From Primula veris (lineage: Eukaryota > Streptophyta > Magnoliopsida > Ericales > Primulaceae): a DNA stretch of 64,000 nt. The notes beneath the pieces are model-generated. The model did not search any database and had not been told where the DNA came from. It was given only the letters and a program-made list of their open reading frames with translations. Within the stretch, counting starts at the first letter, position 1. Each line of letters opens with the position of its first letter. Made by a program: the position numbers and the translations under genes. This document shows positions 22,271 through 34,038 of this stretch, one piece after another. The DNA is taken from the NCBI GenBank assembly GCA_963682055.1, contig OY821740.1, positions 30,148,795-30,212,794 on the forward strand. The letters are read 5' to 3'.

Positions 22271-23449
22271 TTTTCTGGGGTCATGCCTATCCAAGTAATC
22301 TTATTCCCTCTGCAGTACGTAACAAAAATGTCAAAATGGTTATTATTACATTTAATACGAGTGCAAGTGTGCAACCATTATAAGAAGCAAGTTCCAACTG
22401 GACAACTTACAGAAAAAAAGTACCAACATAGACAACGTATGTAAATATTTCACCACTAAAATCTACTCTTCATTCTTATGCATATTCTTTTTAATCATTA
22501 TTTGTTCAAGTTGTCTGACTGTATTTATAACCGGAATTTAAAACGGTGCTTGCCTTTGCAATTCTGAAATTGCAATTGTTAGAGTGGAAACTCGAAACTA
22601 ATTAATATTTAGGTCAGAATGTTATGATAGCAAATTTCTTAGAACAATATACGTGTTTTAAATTTGGGACAAATCACAAATGGATAAGGACCGTTCCAAG
22701 TGACTCAATCGATTATATCAACCAATGTTAATGTGTTTTGAGGCCGATGTTTAGTAATTTCTAGCTACCACGGTGCTTCTTTTCATATGTACGCAATCTT
22801 AAGATTGAAACTTCCTTCATTAGGAATTAGCATATATCATTATATATGTTAGTATACGTTTTATGAATTTCAGAATTGACTACCAACTTTTGATTTAATT
22901 CTGTCTGTATTAGTTAATATCAAGATCATTAACCGTGAACAACAAAAGGACTGCAGTGGTTTTATTAAAATTATGCTCTCACATTTTGGAGAAAAAAGAT
23001 TACTAATAAAAGCAGTTTCCACTAGATTTTCAGTGACATTAATTGAAGGATGATCATACAAAACTATTTCGATAAATAAAAGTACTTTCATGTATCATGT
23101 ACCGATATACGTTTTCCAACATTACAATTGTCATCGTAAGAGGTCTCTTGGTTTTCCATTGTCGGATGATGCAAACTTGTGCATCTTAAGATGCATGCAA
23201 TAGTCCACGAATAATCTTAGTTACTAGTATTGCTGACATGGCACTCCGAGTTGTGCATCGACTACACGATACCCGATAGATAGAAAATCTACGTAGATAT
23301 TGGCCATAACAAACTAGGCAATAGACAAATAGCAAGATAAAGATATATAATTTGATCATATTAATTATTATAAAAGACAGAGGCAGCCCCTAACGCTTAC
23401 AATTGCAACACAAGCATAACTACTAATCTTTTTCAAATTGTAAATTTCA
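22271..23449. other. Intergenic sequence
   Basis: No supportable gene or element. The right end probably contains the 3' UTR of the minus-strand gene at 23450-24721. Confidence 0.45.
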
Positions 23450-24721
23450 TTATTTTGTGGAAGGCCAAAGAAAAGCCCCCATGGCGAACTCTCTCTTGCT
23501 TTCCAAATCCCCTTTAACTGGAAGTCCATACTGTGACAGTAGACAATCGAGCTTCCACTCGGGCATGGTCTCGTAGTCAGACTTCTTATACCTGTTCATT
23601 CATAAAATTCACAAGTTAATCGTACCACTAGCTCGCATAAAGTTGTTGTTGTTGCTGCTGCTGCTGTTATTATATTTCTATTATAATTATTATAATTTAT
23701 TATATAAATTGTTTAGTAAAAATCGTGTAAGGGTTAACTAGCTTTGTTACTGTCCACATAGCTTCATCCGAAATTCTCTTAGTGTTCGTACCTTTAGTTG
23801 AAACAAATATTGCATCATGTTGGCCGTACAAATCAAAAGTTGGCTTCAATTATGGAGTTAAGAGTCATTTATGACATTTATTTCTTTATATTTTAGTATC
23901 ACCGAACAATAAAAAGAAATTTTATTATAAAAGAAAGAGTTATATTTGTGAGAGAACGTAGATTTGTGATTTATGATCAACCTAGCTAGATTACGGAAGT
24001 TCTAATTTTCTTTATAATATTAATATAAAGGTCACGTGTAGCGGTCTCGAGGAAGTAGTTATTGTTGACTGAAACTCGTTAAAAGTGTTTGTGTTTTACG
24101 TTCTTGTTCGGTTCGGATTGTGTGTATTGATTTCCTAACACTATCAATGGTTTATTAGGATAAATTTACTTTTCTTTGGCCATTTAAATTTGAAAGTATC
24201 ATACTTTGTATAGTTAGGATTTTCGATGTAAAGAGTAGCTAGTCATGAAAAGATCGAGCATATGTCACTTTTATAAAAAGTTTCAAATTTCAATTAACGA
24301 GCAAAAGAAGAAACCTTTTCAGTATCATAATACAACAAGGGTAATAAAAAGAGTTCATATTAATTGAAAATTTGGAAGGGAATATGGGGTAAAGGAAAAA
24401 TTACCAAAACAGACCGCTTTTCAAGTCTAATTACCAAAAATTACAAATCAAAACTTTTATTCACAAAACATAAAAGTCTAATAAATATGTGTAATTGTAT
24501 GTTCGTATGTTTTGAAAAAAAACGTTTACGTGTTGTATGTTTTGTTAATATATATGTTTTACTTAATCGTATGTTTTGAGTATTGTGTGCATGTATGTCA
24601 TATAAGAAAATAAGAACCTTGGGTAGTGAAGTGGCATCTGGAAGGAACAAGTGTTTTTCTTCTCATTCTGAGCTTGTGCCGTATTAGTATTTGTAAATAA
24701 TGAGCAAATTGTTCCACTCAT
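23450..24721 (-). CDS. Small DUF7722-type protein, two exons (81 aa)
   Basis: Exon 1 (24721-24618) encodes an N-terminus starting MSGTICSLF and ending SFQMPLHYPR. Exon 2 (23591-23450) continues YKKSDYETMPEWKLDCLL, then EFAMGAFLWPSTK and TAA. The donor CCCAAG/GTTCTT and acceptor GAACAG/GTATAAG join codon AG/G in frame, and the total of 246 nt is exactly 82 codons. The C-terminal part matches the small plant family now described as DUF7722 (pattern MPLHYPRY..DYE.M.EWK.D.LL..YGL...KR.FA.G.FLWP). Its function is unknown. The 1-kb intron is long for so small a gene. A TATA box lies about 75 bases upstream of the ATG. Family assignment is from memory of the pattern; the gene model follows from the sequence. 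Confidence 0.8.
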
Positions 24722-24789
24722 CTTTGCTATTTGTGAACTTATACCCCCTCTCAATTTTTTGTGGAGAATTTGATTGTTAAGTCATTGAG

Positions 24790-24804
24790 GATTTATATAT
24801 AGAT
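24790..24804 (-). promoter_or_regulatory. TATA box of the DUF7722-type gene
   Basis: The minus strand reads CTATATATAAATCC about 75 bases before the ATG at 24721, which suits a short leader. Confidence 0.55.
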
Positions 24805-24809
24805 TAATT

Positions 24810-26550
24810 ATAGACGTGGACGAGGGATGAAAAATCTACAAGTTTCCTGATCAATTAATTAATTTTAGGTATGGAATTCTTTCCATTTATTGTCCTGGTC
24901 CTCATTGCCTTATCATGTAACATCATACATAGTACTGTAATTTGTCTTTTCATTCACTAAAGATTTTTGAATTACTTGCATTTTACTTCACTCTCAAAAA
25001 CCTTTTACTGTTTGCCCCATATATACATATAGTATTACTTTTTTTTCCCTATTTTGTCGAAGTTTAATCTTTTCCCATTTAAAGTATTATTGTTGATATA
25101 TATAAATTTACATGCAAGTTCTTTTACCACATATGACTTTTACGAAGTAATTAATCTGTCCTTACATGGATGGTTTTAAGTAAGGAAGACAAATCGTATA
25201 TATTCACTGAAAGGTGTTCAAAAAATTGAACAAGAATTAAAGAAAACAAATCTATTAAATTAATTGACGATGCCAGTTAAACGCACATGTGCCAACTCTT
25301 TCCAAAGAAAATAAGGAAAGGTAAAAAGCTTGAGCCTGAAGAAATTCAAATACTAGATTCTACGAATTTAGATTATCAAACAAAATAATAAATCAATAAT
25401 TATTGATATACTTCCGTATCTCCTTAACTACTTAACCCCCGACAATTTATTCCGTGGTGGAACCGTGGTCCTCCGAAATAGAATTGGTGGGGTGTGTCTT
25501 GAACCACCGTTTTTTGTATTATTACCTTAATTAATCAACTTATACACTGGTTTTTTCATAATATGAGGGTTGTACCTAGCCCTACCGGCCGACACTAGTT
25601 GAAAAAAAAAAATACTACAATTACTATTACACATGCATCACATTCCAATAATTAATTATAAGTTTTGAATAATGGTAAAAATTAGTGTAAAGTAAAAAAT
25701 TAAATCTTAACAAAATTGTCTAAGAAATATTATGTTCAAATGTTATGAAATGCATGTGTATATAAAATATTATAAAATCTTATAAACTTGCAAAACAAAT
25801 TGTGAAAATATTAAAATTAAATGAAAATAATCAAGGGCCACAAAAAGGGTATAGAATAGAGTATTCGAACTTAAATATAGGAGGTAACTCTGGAGGTTAT
25901 ATATGTATCTGAATATTGCTGATGGTAGTAGATTCGACATGAAACCAAATCGATCCTAACCAACCAAATATTCGGTTCAACTCGTATCAAATTTTGAAGA
26001 ATCAGCTGATTGGATTAAAATTGGAAGGATGCATTTTTCATGCTTCATAACTAACCATCGGTTTTCCAAAATTTGGAAAATGTACTCACGATACTAAAAA
26101 AGCAACACTTGCCAACAATGTAGAAGTAACACACTTGAAGGCCTAAAACACAGTTTTACACAATTTATGTGTTGAAACTTTGTTATTGACATGCTTTGTA
26201 CAACTTTGATAACTGGTTTGGATGGTTTAAACTTCAATAAGTGGTTTATTCTTGTTATCTAACCGAAGCAGAAGCGACCCTTTACCTAGACAAAGTTGTT
26301 GGCTTGCTCGGCTGACATTATACTCTTTTTATTTGAAAACAACTATATATAAAAGGATAAAAATTTTCTTTTTCAATAAATGTGTAAGTGTAACAGTGAA
26401 AATTTCCAGTCCATGCTAAAATGTCGGAAACTTTTGGACCAGCACTAAATCGAAGTTATAGCTGAGATCTTCTAAAATATATAATGTTTGATCAAAATCG
26501 AAAAGGCTGTGAACTATATTGACCCACTCCCCATCTCTCTGAACAAGGTG
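24810..26550. other. Intergenic AT-rich sequence
   Basis: No supportable gene, RNA or element end. A few GC-richer patches (25440-25510, 25570-25600) show no coding pattern. Confidence 0.45.
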
Positions 26551-27135
26551 ATGTTAAAGGTTCTGCACCTTTTCATTCAAAACATATTCACTATGCAGCG
26601 CTTTGTGCTTGGTTCATTCTCCTGGGTGGACTTCTCTATGGCTCCGGTGCCGGCATATTGTATCTGATGCGACAATTGCACAATTCACGGCGGAGAGATT
26701 TGGTCGGAAAAAAGTAATGGCGTTCTTGCCATTCTTCTTTCTGCGACTTTACCATTATTAGCCGCTGCAAAAAATAGCCATCAATGGGAACCTGTAATTT
26801 TTGTCTGTTCTGTTTTGATAGAACATAATATATCGTGTCTTATTATGTGAATGAGCTTTCTCCATTCCTTGGAGAATCTATCGATTGTTCGATCTTTTAT
26901 CTTACATGACAAGTTAAACATTACTTGGTCTCTTACGGTATCGCTCACCGTGAAACCTACGATTTGTTTTATACTTTTGGTATTCTACATGCTGGAGTCA
27001 TCACCTAGAAGCATGTTTCTGAAGGGTCGTTTGGAGGAATGCTATGAGGTTCTAGTACTCACCTCTAGGAGCCGAAAAGAAGCGGATGGGAAATTTGTTC
27101 GTCTACAAATCGAAAGTCCACCATCTTATTGGTAA
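26551..27135 (+). pseudogene. Relic of a major facilitator transporter, organic cation transporter-like (tentative)
   Basis: The clearest piece is 26851-27135. There a hydrophobic stretch (PTICFILLVFYMLESSPR) is followed by FLKGRLEECYEVL, which resembles the ESPRW-x(5)-GR-x-EEA signature after the sixth membrane helix of plant sugar and organic cation transporters. About 150 bases upstream, in other frames, a hydrophobic stretch and ERFGRKK recall the loop between helices 2 and 3. Frames change and stops intervene, so if the match is right this is a decayed fragment. No neighbouring exons were found. Confidence 0.35.
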
Positions 27136-29423
27136 TTCACGCTATCCTTTATTTATGTTAAAATCTGAATTTAGATAATTGCTCTCTCAAGATAACATTG
27201 TTATTTGTATAATTTTGTTGCATGTTAATATGTATAAATATTTAAAAGGATAAACTGGTTAAAAAAATTATATTGACCCCAAATGATGAAAAGGGAAAAT
27301 CGGAAATGAAAAGATATTGAAAACCAAAATGGATGATATACCAAATTTTTCTTTTCTTATGATATACCAAATTGTTGCAGAAGGTGGAGCCTCTTAGGAA
27401 TCTAAGTTTTCACATGCTTTAAATCAACATTTTCCAAATAATAAATTATAATGTTGTACATACTTTCTTGGCTATTCGAAATGAAACGAATTATTTTAAG
27501 TAGAAAATTTTGGGGTACCAATATAGTATAATTTATGCATATAAATTTGACCATATTGCAAAACCTGATCAGTTTGTCTTTTTCTTTTTGGTAATTATAT
27601 GGATTCTAGACTATTGAGAATTTTGAACCGTATATATTCAAAGATGATTGTCTTCAATCAATAGAACCAGCTATAACTTTTGCGATCTATCTACCTGGGA
27701 GATATCAAAGACGAAGGGAGAGAGATAGCGCTCAGAACTTTTTTGACATCGAAGACCGAAAAACACACAATGATAAATATGCGAAATTTTTCCTATTTTT
27801 ATACTGTCGCCAGGAAAATTAATTTCTAAGCTATGAAGGACTCATATATGTTAAAAAAAGTTAGGATCTTCTTTTCTCTTAATAATCGAATCCAACTGAT
27901 AATATTTGATTTTTGTAAGTAATTATTATCATTTCACTCTAAGTTTCCATTGAAAACCTTTGACTAAATATTTTGTCGATTTATAGAGTTTGCTAAATAA
28001 TCATCGTATCATATCATATCATACTATTAATGTAAGAGAACTCAAGAAATCTTGAGACTGTCCAATTTTACCTATTTTTTCCAAAAATGTCCATATTCCA
28101 ATTTACTAATTATTAAAATAATTTAATGCAATTTAAATAAATAAATAAATAAATATTATTTTTTTTTCACATATTAAATCATCTCTCAAACAAATCATCA
28201 TACATTGAAAATGTTAAATTTATTTGTGGCGGATCATATTTATACAACTACGTGTCACACACGCAATGCGTGGGCTACGAATTACTAGTTCTACTATATA
28301 TATTGATTAAAAGGGTTGGAGCAATCACAACTATGTTTATTTACTACTTTAAATTAAATGACTTTTTAAGGAAATAAATAATGACTTTCCTAATTAAGAT
28401 ACTTTCGTGTTCGAGGGTGCAAATGCACCAATCTGTTCGGATTCAGATTCTTTAGAGTTTATAGTGCACTCACATACTCTTGAGTTTTATCTAACGGATA
28501 AAATTAAAACAATTCAATTGTCTAAATTTATGCATGAGTTTTATAATTTTATTTTTATATAATTTTAATAAATAAAATAAGAAATATTAAAATCATTGAT
28601 ATTTTTTACTATTTTTAAATAATACTTAAATTTAGGTTACTATTAACTAGAATTCTATAATTTTGTTTGAGTTTTTATTGTGTTGTAAAGTTAATTTTTG
28701 ATTTACAAAATCATAATTTGTATTTTATATATAAAAATTATATATATAAAAATAAAATTACAAAACTCACGTATAAATCTAAACCATTGGATTGTTTTAA
28801 TTTCATCCGTTAGCTAAAACTCTAAAAGATATGAGTGCATTATGAACTTTAGAGAATTTAAATCCAATGTGTTTAATGGAAACTCGTATCTGGTTTTTAA
28901 ATAGCTTGTGGACAAGAAAACATATCTTTGTAAATAGTTGTTCGAGTGCTGCAAAAGAAAAAATATTAAGGGGTTGAATTGACGAAGTACTATGAACTTT
29001 ATCAACAATCCCGATTTTGTATACATTTGTTTTTTCTAATTAGTACACCCGCCTATTTAAGATTTAATGTCTCAATTTTTATTTTATTTTGGAATAAATT
29101 TCCTCCACTATGATTTATTTCATCCATATGGAGGGGTAGGGTTGGTCACTTTACATACTTAAATTTTGAGAGTCATTATATTAGGGTGAAAAATGTGAAG
29201 TTTTTTTTTTTTATCAATATTTACTAATATATACCTTACTAGATCTGAATGATAAATTATAACTGTTTTTTTGATATTTTAAATCTAAGAGATATTATAC
29301 ATAATATTGTATATACAATCTACATTTAATGTACTTGAAAAGGGCAGTTAACATACTTATTGATGTTCGGGTTATGTACTACAATTAATGTACTTGAAAC
29401 CACAAAATCTGCGATTTAGCCAC

Positions 29424-29430
29424 TATAAAT
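29424..29430 (+). promoter_or_regulatory. TATA box of S-protein homologue A
   Basis: CACTATAAATTGTC lies 57 bases before ATG 29481. The same box, in the same position, precedes the copy in unit B. It lies downstream of an in-frame ATG at 29388, which argues against that earlier start. Confidence 0.6.
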
Positions 29431-29480
29431 TGTCAAAAGAAGAAGCTTATGAATTTGTATCGAAGAGAGAAACAGTAGTC

Positions 29481-29963
29481 ATGAACGAAACATCGAACAA
29501 TTCCTTGATCAATCGAACAAGAAAAATGAAACTCTGTCTCACTCTCCTCCCTTTTCTAACCCTAGCGATACAGTTCTTTCCTCAACGTGTTCAAAGTACC
29601 GAGCTCTATTGGCTTCCTCTTGATAAGTACATAGTAAATATAAAAAGTGAGCTCCCTAAATCGAATCCCATATTAAACGTGGTATGTCATTCAGCTGACA
29701 CTAATATTGGGAATTGGTTTCTACCATCCGGACAGCATATACAGTGGAGTTTCAGGGAGAACATTATACACACAACGTATTTCAGTTGTCATTTCATATG
29801 GCGATTGGGGGATGCTAAGTTCGACGTTTTTAACCATGATATTGGCAGAACATGGTGTCACTCACCCAGAGGGATATACACATGCCAATGGGTGGTTAGG
29901 CTTGATGGATTTTATGTGAGTGATGGAATTGGGCCATTGATAAGAGTTCATAATTGGCCTTAA
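29481..29963 (+). CDS. S-protein homologue A, plant self-incompatibility protein S1 family
   Basis: A single exon ends at TAA 29961-29963. From ATG 29481 the protein has 160 residues; the next ATG at 29526 (MKLCLTLLPFLTLAIQFFP) would begin directly with the signal peptide and is equally plausible. The mature part shows the S1-family pattern: a Cys in VVCHS, WSFRENI followed by FSCHFIW, then FDVFNHDI, TWC and YTCQWVVRLDGFYV. Four cysteines fit the two disulphides of the family. The start was chosen because it is the first ATG after the TATA box. S1-family proteins are secreted small beta-sandwich proteins. The poppy member is the stigma determinant of self-incompatibility, but most plant homologues have no known role, so involvement in pollen recognition is not implied. 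It has a close tandem copy at 34039-34515. Confidence 0.88.
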   Translation: MNETSNNSLINRTRKMKLCLTLLPFLTLAIQFFPQRVQSTELYWLPLDKYIVNIKSELPKSNPILNVVCHSADTNIGNWFLPSGQHIQWSFRENIIHTTYFSCHFIWRLGDAKFDVFNHDIGRTWCHSPRGIYTCQWVVRLDGFYVSDGIGPLIRVHNWP

Positions 29964-30675
29964 AACTTTACTAGAGTTTTGAGGATTGGCATAAAAGACG
30001 ATTAGAGTACGTCAATCTTGTTCATGTTAATGAGTGAGAATGGTTAATTAATAAACGCGTACCTATGTGAACCTTCTATAGTATGATGATCAAATTTGGA
30101 AAAAGGATTTCTAGTATTACAAAAAATCTACTACGTACATTATAATTAAAATGTTGGCACCATGAGATTTTATTGATATAAAGGGTTACTCTGACAAGTT
30201 TGTTATGTTAATTTAAAAAGTGTTTTTCAGGTTTAGTATACACAGATTACATACAAAACCTTAGGTAATGATGTTAATCAATGTTTGTTATTCATTGTAT
30301 TGTTTCATCAAATAATGGTCACCGAATAATACACAAGTTGTTAGAAGCCTAGAATCAATACCTTAATTGTACTATGCACTACAGTTAGATGTTTTCAACA
30401 TATGATGGTGAAATGAACCATATATAACACGAGTAAGCGCTCCTAGCTAGCATCAACAAATATATATTAGCAAGTATATATTTGCAATTCTGGAACACAA
30501 GAAAGGGTATGCAGCGAGAAAAAAGAGATATATATTAAATCGAGTTAGATTCAGATTGCAAGGCGGAGAAAACAAGATGAAATACAACTCGGGAACTTCC
30601 TCCCTCTTACATTTTTCTCACTTTGGATTGGATATGAATAGAGTCCCGCTAAGCATTTTTTTTCTTATGTTTTAG
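29964..30675 (+). other. 3' flank of S-protein gene A, part of the duplicated unit
   Basis: Non-coding. It aligns with 34516-35205 in unit B, for example at GTTGGCACCATGAGATTTTA and TTAATTGTACTAT. Confidence 0.6.
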
Positions 30676-31135
30676 CACTGTTTTAAAAAACTCGCAACGT
30701 TGTGCGATATAGTGGTTTTTAAAAGAAAAACGTAACGCTAAAACGCTATTTGGATGGAAAAACGCTAAATTCGCGCTATAGGAACGCTATTTACGTTATA
30801 GCGGGTGCAGTCCAAAAAAAAATATTATTTTTTTTATTTTTTTTTGTCAAAATTTTAATGAAATTATTGGAGTTTAAAGAGAATCAAACATCAAAACTCT
30901 TGCAAACAAAGTAAATGCTCTGACATCTCAACTACAATCATTTTGTGATTATTAGTTACAATTTTTTATATATATTTAGTTAATTTTTATTAGATATTTT
31001 GAATTTAATGCTATATTTATATGTATTTAGGCAAAAAAAAATGCACCGCAATGCGCTATGTAGCAACGCTATTTGCGTTTTTAGCGTTTCTCCCGAAAAA
31101 ACGTTACGATAGCGATAACGCTATTTAAAACATTG
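30676..31135. mobile_element. hAT-type MITE with empty-site proof (460 bp)
   Basis: Termini are CACTGTTTTAAA and, inverted, CAATGTTTTAAA. The 8-bp target duplication TGTTTTAG is perfect (30668-30675 and 31136-31143). Unit B retains the uninterrupted site at 35206-35213, so the insertion happened after the duplication. The interior has AACGCTA and TAGCG words in both orientations and no coding capacity. A second copy of the family lies at 59210-59701. Confidence 0.95.
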
Positions 31136-31425
31136 TGTTTTAGAGTCATATATTAGATCTATTTTTATCTGAAAATTCAATGGTTTCAACGTTGTCAATT
31201 GTAATATTGGAAAAAAAAATCAACACAAGAATCTTGCTAATTAACACAAGAATCTTGCTAATTAACAAATTATTGAATAAGGTATATCATATATGTGAGA
31301 GGACAAAATAGTGTATTTGTTGGTGCATGACCTTTAATAACTCTAGAATTTTTCATTGACAAATTAAAATACATCCCTTTCCCGCTTCAGCAGCAAAAGA
31401 GAGAGAGAGAGAGAGAGAGAGAGAT

Positions 31426-31788
31426 ATGGTGCAGAGGCAAACATATAAAGGAAGGCATAGCTATGCCACCAAATCCAATCAGCACTGCATTATCAAAACC
31501 CCTGGTGGGAAGCTTGTGTATCAGACTAGCAAGAAGAGGGCAAGCAGTCCAAAGTGCCCTGTCACCGGAACGAGAATCCAAGGAATTCCTCATTTGAGAC
31601 CTACAGAATACAAGAGGTCGAGATTGTCTAGAAATCGGAGAACTGTTAACCATACTTATGGTGGAGTGTTGTCTGGAGGAGCTGTCAGGGAAAGGATCAT
31701 CAGAACCTTCTTGGTGGAAGAGCAAAATATTATGAAGAAGGTTTTGAAAATTCAGAAGGCCAAAGACAAGGTTGCTGTGAAGAACTGA
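31426..31788 (+). CDS. RPL34: Ribosomal protein eL34, intronless copy (120 aa)
   Basis: An intact frame from ATG 31426 to TGA 31786-31788 encodes a full-length eL34 of the large cytosolic ribosomal subunit. Family landmarks are [36 protein letters not shown] and [15 protein letters not shown], followed by the basic [13 protein letters not shown] tail. Length equals the family norm. To my knowledge plant eL34 genes usually have introns, so an uninterrupted copy suggests a retrocopy. It sits between the two S-protein duplication units and is absent from the matching place in unit B. A GA repeat directly precedes the ATG and could be remnant leader. I see no poly(A) stretch, and no clear target duplication. 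A few substitutions from the usual sequence (NHTYGG for NRAYGG, HCIIKT for HRIVKT) hint at relaxed constraint. It could still be expressed. Confidence 0.85.
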   Translation: MVQRQTYKGRHSYATKSNQHCIIKTPGGKLVYQTSKKRASSPKCPVTGTRIQGIPHLRPTEYKRSRLSRNRRTVNHTYGGVLSGGAVRERIIRTFLVEEQNIMKKVLKIQKAKDKVAVKN

Positions 31789-32861
31789 TCTAAGAAGTAG
31801 TTTTTATCTTGAAATTGCTTCAACGAAATTTTTGGAAACAACCAATGAATAGGTATCAGGAAAATGTACTGAATAAGTCTGATCTAAATCACTTTCTCTT
31901 CCAAAACCTCTCTCCTACTCAATTCGACCGTGTTTCTTCACTTCTCAATCACTATAGCGAGCGCCACTTCTATTGGAAATTAATTGTAAACAATCACAAT
32001 TTTCCATTGAAATAATTATATTTGATTTTTGTATGTAATTATTATCATTTCAAATAGAGCATTTAGAAACCTTTTACTAATTTCATTTTTTTCGATTTTA
32101 TAGAATTTGCTAAATAATCATCTTATTCGATGAAAGTGTCGGAGCAATCACAGCTATGTTTCTTTAATAGTATAAAGTATAAATTAAACATCTTTTTAAT
32201 GAAATAAATAATGACTTTCCTAATTAAGATAATTTCGTGTTCGGCAATGCAAATGCACCAATCCGTTCAATGGAAACTCGTGTCCCGTTTTTAAATAGCT
32301 TGTGGACAAGAAAACCAATTTTTTTAAAGCTTTTGGAGAAGAAAAATATTTAGGGGTTTAATTGACGAAGTACTCTGAACTTATCAATAATCTCGATTGT
32401 GTACCTCCAATTTTTCTAATTAGTACACCCGCCTTTTTAAGATTTATTACCTCCAACTTTTTTTTTGAATTAATACCCTCAACTATAACTTATCTCATCC
32501 ATATGGACAGGTGGTACTTTAGTCATTTACATCAATTTTGAGAGTCATTATAAGGGTGGAAAATGTGAAGTTTTTTTTAATCAGTATTTACTAATATATA
32601 CCTTAATAGCTTTAAATGATAAATTATATTTTAAAATATATGAGATATTATGCATAATAATGTATATACAATTTACATCTGGGGTGTTTCCGTAAAATAA
32701 TCATGTCTCGTACTAAATTAAAAAATAATTAGAAATTGGAAGTACTAAATCATAAAAATGATAGTTGGCGGTACATAATAGTAAAAAATCAATAGTTAAA
32801 GATAAAAAAATTATATTTAATCCGACGAACAAACCAATACACTTTCGAATTCCATACATAA

Positions 32862-33009
32862 TATATAATCCGTCCCTAAAAAATTGTCCCCTATAAAAAT
32901 TCCATACACTTTCAATTATTATTTTTCGGCAATCTAGATATGAAAAAATTGTCGTTCAAAATTGCATGTTTTTTCGTATGAGACATTTGTTTAGGGATGA
33001 AGGAAGTAT
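32862..33009. mobile_element. Stowaway-like MITE, decayed
   Basis: The left end reads TAATCCGTCCCTAAA and the right end is the complement of TACTTCCTTCATCCCTAAA. This is the CTCCCTCCGTCCC type of terminus used by Tc1/mariner-derived Stowaway elements, which duplicate TA. About 148 bp, no coding capacity. Confidence 0.6.
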
Positions 33010-33105
33010 ACATGATAATTACAATTAAGCATACAGTTAAATTTACCCGTATTGATTATGTGTCGATTAATTGGTATAAAATTAGTCATTTTCAAATTCC
33101 ATACA

Positions 33106-33110
<5 letters not shown>

Positions 33111-33161
<51 letters not shown>
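33111..33161. repeat. (TA)n microsatellite
   Basis: About 25 uninterrupted TA units. The parallel position in unit A lacks such a run, so it expanded after the duplication. Confidence 0.9.
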
Positions 33162-33981
33162 TAACAATCATGGACCGCGCATTATATGTGCGACAAAAAA
33201 TGTCATGAAATTCGTATATGCGGTTGAAAACATGAAGTTTTAAATTATGTGTATTTTTTTTACTATTCAGAATGAAATATGAACACGCGTAATTCATAAA
33301 AATGTTTTTAATTGTCGTAAAAATTATCTTTAGCGTCTTTCCCAACTTTTGGGTTTGTTTATTATAATAGTTAAATATACATATAAATATGTCACCGAAG
33401 TGAAATTGATGAAAATTTATTCCTTCCAAAATCATAATGGAATTTTCCACATAAATGTAAACATGGCATTTTACTTCTAAAATTTGAAAAAAAAATATAT
33501 AGAAATAATTTGAATCGATATTATTAATCGTGTATGTGTAGCCAAATAATTAATGAAATGTTTTGCTAGTGCCAACGGATATTCGTTAGCAAAACCTTTT
33601 ATTAATTAGTATGACAATATATACACCAACAATTTTTTTTACGGTCATTCAGGGGCTGACCCTTTAATGTGCAAGGGTTCAATCATGCGGTCATTTACAT
33701 TAATAAGAAATATATATTCTAGAAGACCAGATGTAATAGCTTAGAAATGAAATATCAAGATAACTAAATGTACCAAAACCAGTAAAACTAAAAGAAAATT
33801 CCATGATGATTGTAGTAATTTTTATAATAAAGGTAATATTTTAGTAATTCAGTTTGAAACAATGCATTTCCTTTTCGCAATTAATGTCCTAAAAAAAAGC
33901 AGTCAACATACTTAATGATGTTCGGGGGTAATCTACTACCTAGTCAACAATTAATGTACTCAAAATCTACAATTTGGCCTC

Positions 33982-33988
33982 TATAAAT
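33982..33988 (+). promoter_or_regulatory. TATA box of S-protein homologue B
   Basis: CTCTATAAATTGTC lies 57 bases before ATG 34039, the same distance as in copy A. Confidence 0.6.
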
Positions 33989-34038
33989 TGTCAAATGAAG
34001 AAGCTTATGAATTTTTATCGAAGAGAGAAACAATAGTC

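Larger units (their letters stand above)
27900..32010 (+). repeat. Segmental duplication, unit A
   Basis: The start (TTTGATTTTTGTAAGTAATT, about 27905) pairs with 32018. The S-protein gene pairs with that in unit B, and the downstream flanks (TTGACAAATTAAAATACATC, about 31360) pair with 35380. The end (ACTGAATAAGTCTGATCTAAA through TATAGCGAGCG, about 31868-31970) pairs with 35617-35631 joined to 50456 onward. Unit A alone contains the hAT MITE and the eL34 copy. Confidence 0.8.

Noticed and set aside
26551..26760. Plastid or mitochondrial DNA insertion
   Set aside because: The GC-richer stretch looked organelle-like, but no organelle gene could be matched in any frame.
29388..29480. Upstream in-frame ATG of S-protein homologue A
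   Set aside because: It lies before the TATA box, is not conserved as ATG in copy B and would bury the signal peptide.
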